Assembly: GCA_035504175.1 (NCBI GenBank)
Contig: DATJSJ010000269.1
Coordinates: forward strand, 1 to 22,416
Length of the DNA stretch: 22,416 nucleotides
From: DATJSJ01 sp035504175
GTDB taxonomy: Bacteria; Pseudomonadota; Alphaproteobacteria; Acetobacterales; Acetobacteraceae
Direction: 5' to 3'
Positions 1-5,791 of this stretch are shown here, piece by piece. The translations under genes were made by a program, and so were the position numbers. Numbering within the stretch: the first letter of the stretch is position 1; each line of letters begins with the position of its first letter. The notes beneath the pieces are model-generated. The model was not told the DNA's origin, ran no database searches, and saw only the letters and a program-made list of their open reading frames with translations.

Positions 1-1
1 C

Positions 2-133
2 TTCGCCGCCTTCCAGGTCGAGATCCTCACCTTCCTGCGAAGAACCGTCCCACAAAACTGGGCCGCATTCCGCGACGCCATCACCGACAACTTCCGCGTC
101 AGAGAACCCGCAAAATTCCGCATCCTCAAGTGA
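2..133 (+). CDS. Transposase, C-terminal fragment (probably IS630-type), cut by window edge
   Basis: Only the last 43 codons and a TGA stop are visible; the start lies left of the window. The peptide contains EILTFLRRTVPQNW and ends TDNFRVREPAKFRILK. From memory this matches the C-terminal end of IS630-like DDE transposases, where a TDNFRV motif precedes the stop; this was not checked by a search. The DDE catalytic residues are outside the window, so intactness cannot be judged. It runs towards the minus-strand gene cluster and is separated from it by a strong inverted repeat. It could be the right end of a full insertion sequence or a remnant; no clear terminal inverted repeat can be paired because the left end is missing. 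Confidence 0.55.
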   Translation, partial: FAAFQVEILTFLRRTVPQNWAAFRDAITDNFRVREPAKFRILK

Positions 134-139
134 GCGGAG

Positions 140-238
140 TAAAAAAACTTTCATTCGTTTGGCGCCGAGCCTCGGGGCTGCCAATTGCCTAGAGAACGGA
201 TGAAAGTCTTTTTGCTTCTTTTTCTTCAGAAAAAGAAG
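140..238. terminator. Bidirectional terminator-like double hairpin between convergent genes
   Basis: Positions 141-160 pair with 194-213 as a roughly 20-bp stem with one A/C mismatch and two G-T wobbles. Seven A residues lie on the left and TTTTT on the right, so each strand has a stem followed by a T run: TTTTTTT reading leftward, TTTTT reading rightward. A second perfect 11-bp hairpin follows directly: CTTCTTTTTCT at 215-225 against AGAAAAAGAAG at 228-238. It lies between the transposase stop (131-133) and the stop of the leftward DUF1028 gene (251-253), the right place for a shared terminator. The A/T richness contrasts sharply with the surroundings. From memory, very similar T-rich hairpins recur between genes in Acetobacteraceae. 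Confidence 0.65.
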
Positions 239-250
239 ACTCTTCTCTTC

Positions 251-916
251 CTACACTTCCCCCTTCACCCCATATCTCGGCGCCGCTCTCGGATCGAGCG
301 CCCGGGTAACGTAATCCTCCACCTGCGGCCTGTACACCTCCCAGAGCGCCGCGAGCGCGCCGACCGGATCGTCCGCGTGCCAGTCGACGCGCAGATCGAT
401 CAGCGGAAACGCCTGGTCGCGCACGACCAGAAGCCCGGCGGAGTGCACCGGTCCGGCCTCGCTGCCGGCTCGCAGCGCCGCGATCAGCCGGTCGGGCAGG
501 TCGGCCTCGGGTTCCGCTTGAAAGGCGGCGAGCATGCGGTCCGGCACCGCGGCGTCGGCGAGCAGATTGCCCGCGGCGGCGGCGCCGTCGCCGGTGAGGG
601 CCGCGTGACAGCCGAGTGCATGCGCGCCGGAGAACACCGCGGCTTCGCCGTTCGCGTCCAGCAGCGCGAGCTGGCGATAGTCGAGATGCGGCGCGGTCTC
701 GCGCAGCCGCGCCAGCGCCGCGCCGGCGGAGAGGCCGGATGCCATCAGGTCCAACCCCTGCGCGCCGAGGCGCGGATCGGTGACGTTCTGGGTTGCCACC
801 GCGCCGACATGCGCCCTGGCGTGGGCGCAGCGCGCCGCGACAGCTGGGCTCGATGAGGCGATCACCATGCCGAGCGCGCCGGTGCGGCCGCAGCGGCCGA
901 GCAGGGAGAAGGTCAT
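251..916 (-). CDS. DUF1028 family protein
   Basis: The 221-aa protein starts MTFSLLGR and carries VGAVATQNVTDPRLG (residues 37-51), the N-terminal signature of the DUF1028 family. The family is generally grouped with Ntn-hydrolase-like folds, but no reaction is firmly established. Length is normal for the single-domain form; there is no signal peptide, so it should be cytoplasmic. The ATG is 4 nt after the stop of the reductase/RidA gene, so it is the last gene of the leftward operon and probably translationally coupled. The context (flavin monooxygenase, reductase, RidA) suggests a hydrolytic or deaminating step late in a catabolic route; that is inference. Family assignment is firm, function unknown. 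Confidence 0.85.
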   Translation of the reverse strand: MTFSLLGRCGRTGALGMVIASSSPAVAARCAHARAHVGAVATQNVTDPRLGAQGLDLMASGLSAGAALARLRETAPHLDYRQLALLDANGEAAVFSGAHALGCHAALTGDGAAAAGNLLADAAVPDRMLAAFQAEPEADLPDRLIAALRAGSEAGPVHSAGLLVVRDQAFPLIDLRVDWHADDPVGALAALWEVYRPQVEDYVTRALDPRAAPRYGVKGEV

Positions 917-920
917 CGCC

Positions 921-1337
921 TCATGCCTCGTCGGGGATCACGGCGGTGGCGTCGATTTCCACCAGCCATTCCGGCCGCGCCAGCGCCACGACGACGAGGC
1001 CGGTGCAGACCGGATGGACGCCGCGGATGTACTCGCCCATGACGCGATAGACCGCTTCGCGGTGGCGGATGTCGGTGAGGTACACGACCAGCTTGGTCAG
1101 GTGTGCCATCGTACCGCCGGCTTCGGCGATGAGCTGCACGATGTTCTGCATCACCTTGTGCGCCTGCGCCGTCGGATCGCCGAGCCCGACATTGGCGGCG
1201 GTGTCGAGGTCCTGCGGGCACTGGCCGCGCAGGAACACGATCCGCCCGCGCGCGACGACCGCCTGGCAGAGATCGTTGTCGAGGCGCTGCTCGGGATAGG
1301 TGTCGCGCGTGTTGAACGGGCGGATGCGCTGGTGCAC
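921..1337 (-). CDS. RidA family protein from an internal GTG start (alternative product)
   Basis: Within the reductase-RidA frame, GTG at 1337-1335 is preceded by GGAG with a 7-nt gap (CGGAGAGAGACGTG), giving a 138-aa protein of normal RidA length starting at HQRIRPFNTRD. RidA proteins are small trimeric enzymes that hydrolyse reactive imines and enamines; relatives act in uracil catabolism (RutC) and 2-aminomuconate deamination. The Arg expected in the usual PARS-type motif near residue 105 appears replaced: the sequence reads HPVCTGLVV with Cys at 111. The Glu of VEIDA (E127) is kept. Classical 2-aminoacrylate deaminase activity is therefore uncertain. A TATAAT lies 70 nt upstream on this strand (1407-1412), without a recognisable -35. 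This may be the true gene if the fusion is not translated through. Confidence 0.6.
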   Translation of the reverse strand: MHQRIRPFNTRDTYPEQRLDNDLCQAVVARGRIVFLRGQCPQDLDTAANVGLGDPTAQAHKVMQNIVQLIAEAGGTMAHLTKLVVYLTDIRHREAVYRVMGEYIRGVHPVCTGLVVVALARPEWLVEIDATAVIPDEA

Positions 1338-1976
1338 GTCTCTCTCCGATCGGGCGGCGCCGGCGGCGCCATCGCGGTGCCGCGACCGCGTAACGGGCGC
1401 GAGACCATTATAGTTCGCGGTTGACGGCGGCGGCGAGCGGGTCAAGCGCGGATACGCGGCGGTCCCGACCGGCCCGAGCCGCATCGGCGTGCCATAGGCA
1501 CGGTTGGCATAGATCAGCGGCGCGCCGTCATCGGCGATGAAGATATCCTCGACCGCGCCGATGAAAACGTGATGCGTGCCGACGCGCTCGCCGCTGATCA
1601 GGCGGCAGTCGAAGGCGACCAGCGGATCGACGACGCGCGGCGCGCCGGTCTTCTGCACCGTCCAGCGGGCGCAGTCGAACCGCTCGCCGGGGCCGAGCCG
1701 GCCGGCGAAGCGCTCGGAGATATGCGCCTGGTCGTCGCGCAGCATGTTCACGCAGAACACGCCGTTGGCGAGAATCGCGCGCGCCGCGGCGCTGGCGTGG
1801 TGGACGCAGACGAGCAAGGTCGGAAGCGGCGAATCGGCCGAGACCGAGCTCATCGCCGAGACCGTCACGCCGGCGCGTCCGGCCGGCCCATCCGTGGTCA
1901 CGACGTTGACCGTGCAGGCGGCCTGGCTCATCGCGCCGAGGAAGTCCTGGCGGAGTGCGGCGACCGGCGCCTCCAC
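921..1976 (-). CDS. Flavin reductase domain fused in frame to a RidA-like domain
   Basis: One open frame of 351 codons begins at a GTG 4 nt after the monooxygenase stop, with GGAG 7 nt upstream. Residues 1-170 form an HpaC/RutF-type flavin reductase, with GVTVSAMSSVSADSP (36-50) and the end motif YANRAYGT (156-163); this domain would supply reduced flavin to the HpaB-type oxygenase next door. Residues 171-213 form a linker rich in Pro, Ser, Arg and Ala. Residues 214-351 are a RidA/YjgF domain ending VEIDATAVIPDEA. Stand-alone flavin reductases of this class end near residue 165, and no stop separates the two parts here. A second start with its own ribosome site precedes the RidA part (separate entry), so the cell may make both a fusion and free RidA. 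A sequencing frameshift near residue 170 could also create a false fusion. Confidence 0.75.
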   Translation of the reverse strand: MEAPVAALRQDFLGAMSQAACTVNVVTTDGPAGRAGVTVSAMSSVSADSPLPTLLVCVHHASAAARAILANGVFCVNMLRDDQAHISERFAGRLGPGERFDCARWTVQKTGAPRVVDPLVAFDCRLISGERVGTHHVFIGAVEDIFIADDGAPLIYANRAYGTPMRLGPVGTAAYPRLTRSPPPSTANYNGLAPVTRSRHRDGAAGAARSERDVHQRIRPFNTRDTYPEQRLDNDLCQAVVARGRIVFLRGQCPQDLDTAANVGLGDPTAQAHKVMQNIVQLIAEAGGTMAHLTKLVVYLTDIRHREAVYRVMGEYIRGVHPVCTGLVVVALARPEWLVEIDATAVIPDEA

Positions 1977-1980
1977 GACG

Positions 1981-3504
1981 CTACTCCGCCGCCTGCCGCA
2001 CCGGCGGCGGGGCCGCGAACCACTGGTTGACCGCGGGGTCGCCGGGCGTCGGATCGACGCCGCGCATCACCCGCTCCGACAGCCCGGCGGCCTGGCGGAC
2101 GAAGGCGAGCGGGCCGTCCCAATCGAAATTGCGGTAGACCGCGGCGAGATGCGCGAAGGGCGGCGACTGCGCGAAGAGCTGGAAGGTCAGCCGGTGTCCG
2201 GCATAGTCGGAATTGAGCAGGTCGCGCGCGAAGGCGAGCAGCTTGCGACGATCCTCCGCCACCCAGTCCTCGTTGACGCTGTAGAATTTCTCCATCCAGG
2301 GCCGCGTCTCCGGCGCCTCGAAGCAGGCCTTGTCCGGGGTGACGCAGATCTGGCCGCCGCAGAGCTCGCGCGCGATGTGCATCATCTCGTGCAACTGGCT
2401 GCAGGCCAGCACCCGCCCGGTGTAGAGCAACGACTGGTTCGGCATGCAGAGCCCGGCCGGGCTGCGCTCCGCCAACGCGATGGCGGCGGTCAGGTGCGCG
2501 TTGATCCCCTCGCGGTAGACCGCGAGCTGGGCGAGCTTCTCCTGCACCGCCTGCTGCTTGTCGAGGCCGGTCTGCCGCGCGTTGAACAGGGCGGCGCCGA
2601 TCATCATGTCGGCGAGCTTGAGGTTGCGCTGCACGAAGGCGAAGGCAGAGTAGCGGTGCAAGGTGGCGCGGATGAACTGCGCCGCCTTCGTGTGGCGGTA
2701 GAACAGCACGTTCTCCCACGGGATCAGCACGTCGTCGAAGATGACCAGCGTGTCGACCTCGTCGAAGCGGTTGGCGAGCGGATAGTCCTCGGCCGGCGCG
2801 CGCCCGGCGAAGCCGGTGCGGCAGATGAACTTCAGCCCCGGGGAGCCGAGGTCGCACACGAAGCCGAGCGCGTAGTCGGAGTAGGCGGCGTTGCCCCAGT
2901 TGGCGATGGTCGGCTTGGTGAAGGCCTGGTTGGCGTAGGCGGCGGCGGTCTCATATTTGGCACCGCGCACGACGATGCCGGCATCGGTCTCCCGCACCAG
3001 GTGCAGCAGCATGTCCGGGTCCTGCTCCTGCGGCGGCTTGGAGCGGTCGCCCTTGGGATCGGTGTTGGCCGAGACATGGAACGGATCGGCGTGCAGCACA
3101 TGCTGGATGTGCGCCTGGATGTTACGGGCGAACTGGGGGTCGACCTCGTTCAGCACGTCCTGGCCGTCGTAGAGCGACCACATCTCGCCGACCGTCTCGT
3201 CGCCGACCCGCGTCACCACGCCGCCGATCGTCTCCATCACGGTGTCGGTGGCGCGGCGCTTTTCCCACCAGTCCTGCTGCGCGTGCGGCAGCTTGTTGCC
3301 GATCGCGTGCCGCTCGCCGTCGGCGGCGTAGGACATCACCGGGGCGGTTACCGGATCGTGCGCCATGTCGTAGATGCGGGCCCGTATATCGACCAGCGGC
3401 TTGAACATCGGGTGGGTGGTGACGTCGCGCACGCGCTCGCCGTTGATGTAGATCGCGCGGCCGTCGCGGATCGAGTCGCGGTACTGCTGCCCCGTGCGGA
3501 TCAT
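1981..3504 (-). CDS. HpaB-type flavin-dependent monooxygenase (4-hydroxyphenylacetate 3-hydroxylase family)
   Basis: The 507-aa product has the family N-terminal pattern NGERVRDVTTHPMF (residues 21-34) and runs through the central acyl-CoA-dehydrogenase-like and C-terminal domains at near-usual length (HpaB about 520 aa). Members use free FADH2 from a partner reductase to hydroxylate a phenolic ring ortho to the hydroxyl. The start ATG has GGGAGG 8 nt upstream; in-frame codons further upstream have no such site and were discarded. The stop is 4 nt before the flavin reductase start, the expected two-component pairing. The substrate is not certain: the family also contains chlorophenol and pyoverdine/paerucumarin (PvcC-type) enzymes. 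The adjacent decarboxylase suggests an aromatic amino acid or amine, not 4-hydroxyphenylacetate itself; no other hpa genes are present. Confidence 0.85.
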   Translation of the reverse strand: MIRTGQQYRDSIRDGRAIYINGERVRDVTTHPMFKPLVDIRARIYDMAHDPVTAPVMSYAADGERHAIGNKLPHAQQDWWEKRRATDTVMETIGGVVTRVGDETVGEMWSLYDGQDVLNEVDPQFARNIQAHIQHVLHADPFHVSANTDPKGDRSKPPQEQDPDMLLHLVRETDAGIVVRGAKYETAAAYANQAFTKPTIANWGNAAYSDYALGFVCDLGSPGLKFICRTGFAGRAPAEDYPLANRFDEVDTLVIFDDVLIPWENVLFYRHTKAAQFIRATLHRYSAFAFVQRNLKLADMMIGAALFNARQTGLDKQQAVQEKLAQLAVYREGINAHLTAAIALAERSPAGLCMPNQSLLYTGRVLACSQLHEMMHIARELCGGQICVTPDKACFEAPETRPWMEKFYSVNEDWVAEDRRKLLAFARDLLNSDYAGHRLTFQLFAQSPPFAHLAAVYRNFDWDGPLAFVRQAAGLSERVMRGVDPTPGDPAVNQWFAAPPPVRQAAE

Positions 3505-3625
3505 GCTGTCATCCTCCCGTTCCGCGGTACCGCCGCGGGAATACCGGCCGCAGCGCGCGCCGGCGCGCGGCCGCGTCCGGACCTGAGCACCGGCGCCGCG
3601 CCGAGGGAAGCACGGGCTTCCGTAT

Positions 3626-3652
3626 CGCTGCCTCGGAATGGCCGAGGCAGCG
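3626..3652. repeat. Perfect 11-bp hairpin between decarboxylase and monooxygenase genes
   Basis: CGCTGCCTCGG (3626-3636) pairs perfectly with CCGAGGCAGCG (3642-3652) over a 5-nt loop. A shorter hairpin, GGAAGC/GCTTCC, lies beside it in the leftward direction. No T run follows on either strand, so a Rho-independent terminator is not supported. It sits in the 221-nt gap between the decarboxylase and the HpaB-type gene and could affect relative expression or mRNA processing. Confidence 0.5.
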
Positions 3653-3660
3653 GTGGCAAC

Positions 3661-3708
3661 GCGCCCTGCCAGCGAGGCGCCCTGCCAGCGAGGCGCCCTA
3701 CCGGCGAG
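3661..3708. repeat. Three tandem 16-bp repeats
   Basis: Two identical copies of GCGCCCTGCCAGCGAG (3661-3676, 3677-3692) are followed by a third with two changes (3693-3708) and a weaker remnant up to 3724. The array is intergenic, ending just before the decarboxylase stop at 3726. The unit length is not a multiple of three and no gene covers it. It may be a slippage-prone array; its role is unknown. Confidence 0.8.
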
Positions 3709-3725
3709 ACGCCGGCCCGCGAGGG

Positions 3726-5159
3726 TCATCCCGGCGCGTCCGTCTCGGCCTGCACCTGCCGCCAGCAGCGGCAGATTGCCGCGGCCGACGCGCGAATGTC
3801 GGCGTCGGTGGTCGCGGCGCCGATGACCGAGAGGCGCATGACCCACTCGCCCCGCCAGAGGGCGCCGCCGGCAAAGCAGGTGGCGTCCGCCTGCACCGCC
3901 CGGATCGCTGCCTGGGTCAGCGCGTCCCGTGCCTGCGCCGGATGGTCGGCGCCGAACTGCACCAGGACCTGGTTCAGCACCACCTCGTTGCGGATGGCGA
4001 TGCCGCGTTCCTCGCCCAGGCAGTCGGCGAACAGCCGCGCCTGGTCGCAATGCCGCCGCACCATCGCGGCAATGCCGTCACGGCCGAGATGCCGGATCAT
4101 CGCCCAGGTGGCGAAGCCGCGGGCGCGGCGGGAGAGTTCCGGCACCAGATGCGACGGATCGCGCTCCCGGCCCGCGACCGGCGGCAGATAGCTCGCGGCA
4201 ATGGTCATCGCCCGCCGGTGCGCCTCGGCGTCCTTCACGATCGCATAGCCGCAATCGTACGGGGTCTGCAGCCATTTATGTCCGTCGGTTGCCCAGGAAT
4301 CCGCCTGCTCGACGCCGCGCGCGAGCGGCGCCCGGTCCGGACAGGCGCGCGCCCATAGTCCGAACGCGCCGTCCACATGCACCCAGGCGCCGGCGGCATG
4401 CGCCGCCGCCACGATCTCCCTGTGCGGATCGAATGCTCCTGTATTGATCTGCCCCGCCTGGGTGATCGCGATCGTCGGCCCGTGCGACGCCGCCACTGCG
4501 GTTGCGAAGGCATCTGCGCGCGTCGCCCCCTGCGCATCGGTCGCGATGCGGAGCAACGAGTCGCGGCCGAAGCCGAGATAGCGCAGCGCAGACAGGACCG
4601 TGGTATGGGCATCCTCGCCGATCAGCACGCGGATCGGCGGGGCGCCGAACAGGCCGCGTGCTTCGAGATCCCAGCCGGCGCGGCGGAGCACGTCGTCGCG
4701 CGCCGCGGCCAGGCCGACGAAATTCGCCATCGTCGCGCCGGTGACGAAACCGACCGAGGACTCGCGTGGCAGGTCGAGCAGGTCGAGCAGCCAGGCGGCG
4801 GCGGCGGTCTCGGCCGCGGCGGCGGCCGGGGCCGCGGTGTGGTTGCCCGCGTTCTGACCCCAGGCGGCGGTCAGCCAGTCGGCGGCGACGCCCATCGGGT
4901 GCGACCCGCCGATCACCCAGCCGAAGAAACGCCCGCCCGTGGTCGTGGCGAGCCCCGGTTCGGCGCGTCGGGCGAGTTCGTCCAGCACCTCCTCCGGCGC
5001 CATCCCGTGTTCCGGCGTGGGTGCCGCGAAGGCGGCGACGGCGTCGGCGTAGCCGGCGGTGACGCGGTGCAGATGGGCGGCGACGGCGGCCCGGAATGAA
5101 GCCGCGTGGCGGGCGGCGCGGTCGAACAGGGGGGCGATGTCGGTTTGGTCAAGCGGCAT
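3726..5159 (-). CDS. PLP-dependent group II decarboxylase (aromatic-L-amino-acid decarboxylase-like)
   Basis: The 477-aa protein has the group II decarboxylase layout: GATMAN near residue 141, cofactor-stacking His185 (GEDAHTTV), Asp263 in HVDGAFG that would contact the PLP nitrogen, and Lys295 in TDGHKWLQTPYDCG as the Schiff-base lysine. Length matches the aromatic-amino-acid/glutamate decarboxylase family; there is no signal peptide, so it is cytoplasmic. The ATG has GAGGA 5 nt upstream, which fixes the start. It is the first gene of the leftward cluster, 221 nt ahead of the HpaB-type gene, and diverges from kdp. Some relatives are aldehyde synthases or act on other substrates, so the product (amine or aldehyde) is open. 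A shared operon is likely but the spacer with repeats leaves room for a second promoter. Confidence 0.85.
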   Translation of the reverse strand: MPLDQTDIAPLFDRAARHAASFRAAVAAHLHRVTAGYADAVAAFAAPTPEHGMAPEEVLDELARRAEPGLATTTGGRFFGWVIGGSHPMGVAADWLTAAWGQNAGNHTAAPAAAAAETAAAAWLLDLLDLPRESSVGFVTGATMANFVGLAAARDDVLRRAGWDLEARGLFGAPPIRVLIGEDAHTTVLSALRYLGFGRDSLLRIATDAQGATRADAFATAVAASHGPTIAITQAGQINTGAFDPHREIVAAAHAAGAWVHVDGAFGLWARACPDRAPLARGVEQADSWATDGHKWLQTPYDCGYAIVKDAEAHRRAMTIAASYLPPVAGRERDPSHLVPELSRRARGFATWAMIRHLGRDGIAAMVRRHCDQARLFADCLGEERGIAIRNEVVLNQVLVQFGADHPAQARDALTQAAIRAVQADATCFAGGALWRGEWVMRLSVIGAATTDADIRASAAAICRCWRQVQAETDAPG

Positions 5160-5392
5160 GGTGTCCTCGATCGGCAGCGAGTGCCGCGATCTCGTGTGCA
5201 TTCGTATGGTGGCGCGGCCGGACGGGGCGGCCCGCGATCCGGCGGCGGCCGCGCGGCAGGCGGCTTGTTGCCCGGTCGGGGCGGCGGATGGCCCGCGCGC
5301 GAACGACCGGCGGTCGTCCTGCACCGCTCGCAATCGTGCCGGCCGGCGCGCGCCCGGGCAAGAGCGGCGCCGGCTGGACCCGCGCGGCCGGC

Positions 5393-5409
5393 TTTATCGT
5401 TTCTTTATG
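5393..5409 (+). promoter_or_regulatory. Candidate KdpE operator (direct TTTAT repeat)
   Basis: TTTATC (5393-5398) and TTTATG (5404-5409) are spaced exactly 11 bp start to start, as in the known E. coli kdp operator, where TTTATA and TTTACA are also 11 bp apart. A further TTTACG lies at 5437-5442, 33 bp (three helical turns) after the second copy. The site is 79 nt upstream of the first small gene of the kdp operon, in the least GC-rich part of this spacer. This is a pattern match to an established binding site, not proof of binding. Confidence 0.5.
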
Positions 5410-5465
5410 CGAGCGACCCGCAACTCGCATGGAATCTTTACGCGCGGCCATCCTATCTCCTGGTC

Positions 5466-5483
5466 CGGCGCGAGGAGGCGCCG
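5466..5483 (+). promoter_or_regulatory. Ribosome site GAGGAG displayed in the loop of a 6-bp GC hairpin
   Basis: CGGCGC (5466-5471) and GCGCCG (5478-5483) pair perfectly, leaving exactly GAGGAG (5472-5477) as the loop. This is the only good Shine-Dalgarno sequence for the start at 5488 and lies 10 nt before it. The hairpin could present or limit the site, tuning translation of the first kdp genes. Confidence 0.4.
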
Positions 5484-5487
5484 TGCG

Positions 5488-5571
5488 ATGACCGATGTGC
5501 TGGTTGCCGCGCTCGGCGTCGGTGGGCTGCTGCTGATGGCGGCCTATGCGGCGTTGTGCGAGCGCATCTGA
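5488..5571 (+). CDS. 27-residue membrane mini-protein ahead of kdpF
   Basis: A 27-codon gene starts MTDVLVAALGVGGLLLMAAY and ends AALCERI, predicting one membrane helix (about residues 3-22) and a short Cys-Glu-Arg tail. It has its own GAGGAG 10 nt upstream, and its TGA shares one base with the kdpF ATG, so kdpF translation should be coupled to it. It is similar in size and layout to KdpF but is not KdpF, which follows and is recognisable. From memory, short genes ending Cys-Asp/Glu-Arg-Leu/Ile precede kdpF in other genomes, but this was not verified. A structural Kdp subunit, a coupling leader or a tiny regulator are all possible. Confidence 0.6.
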   Translation: MTDVLVAALGVGGLLLMAAYAALCERI

Positions 5572-5657
5572 TGCTCGATCTGATCCTCGGCGGCACGGTC
5601 GCCGCGGCCCTGCTCGTCTATCTCGTCTGGGCGCTGGTGCGGCCGGAGGATTTCTAG
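5571..5657 (+). CDS. kdpF: KdpF, small subunit of the potassium-transporting ATPase
   Basis: The 28-aa peptide starts MLDLILGGTVAAALLVYLVW and ends ALVRPEDF, the typical KdpF form: a single helix followed by an RPE-(K/D/R)-F end. KdpF stabilises the KdpABC complex in the inner membrane. The ATG overlaps the stop of the preceding mini-gene by one base, and there is no separate ribosome site. Length matches the E. coli protein (29 aa). KdpA begins 134 nt downstream, a wider gap than usual. Confidence 0.88.
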   Translation: MLDLILGGTVAAALLVYLVWALVRPEDF

Positions 5658-5791
5658 ACGCGGCGATCGCCGGCGGCGGGATCAACGAAGTCGCGCACCT
5701 CGCTGCGACAACGAGGCCCTGGTGCAACGTGCCGCCGCCGCCGCGACACCTTGCAGGCGATGCTCTCACAACCCTCCATGGATGAACCTCA
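5658..5791 (+). other. 134-nt spacer between kdpF and kdpA
   Basis: kdpA has no clear Shine-Dalgarno sequence. A five-codon frame (ATG at 5778, Met-Asp-Glu-Pro-Gln, TGA at 5793-5795) ends overlapping the kdpA ATG in an ATGA arrangement, so reinitiation is conceivable, but this frame also lacks a good ribosome site. CCTCG/CGAGG forms a weak hairpin upstream. No other gene is seen. Confidence 0.35.

Larger units (their letters stand above)
5160..5487. other. Divergent intergenic region between decarboxylase and kdp genes
   Basis: These 328 nt must hold the promoters for the leftward decarboxylase cluster and the rightward kdp operon. The left two thirds is very GC-rich and shows no consensus sigma70 promoter for the leftward genes; CATACGAAT on the minus strand near 5205 is the best -10-like string but has no -35. 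From about 5391 the sequence becomes A/T-richer and carries the KdpE-box-like repeat described separately. No convincing protein gene is seen. Confidence 0.7.

Noticed and set aside
3637..3724. CRISPR array
   Set aside because: The 16-bp units are directly adjacent without spacers, and no cas genes are present.
3505..4050. In-frame upstream extension of the HpaB-type gene
   Set aside because: The added codons are Arg/Gly/Pro-rich, cover the tandem repeats and run into the decarboxylase gene; ATG at 3504 has a good ribosome site and the family N-terminus.
1576..4191. An 871-codon open frame antisense to the reductase and oxygenase genes
   Set aside because: It has no recognisable domain and covers several well-supported genes plus non-coding repeats.
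5160..5333. In-frame upstream extension of the decarboxylase
   Set aside because: The added residues are low-complexity Ala/Arg sequence; ATG at 5159 has GAGGA at the right distance and gives the normal family length.
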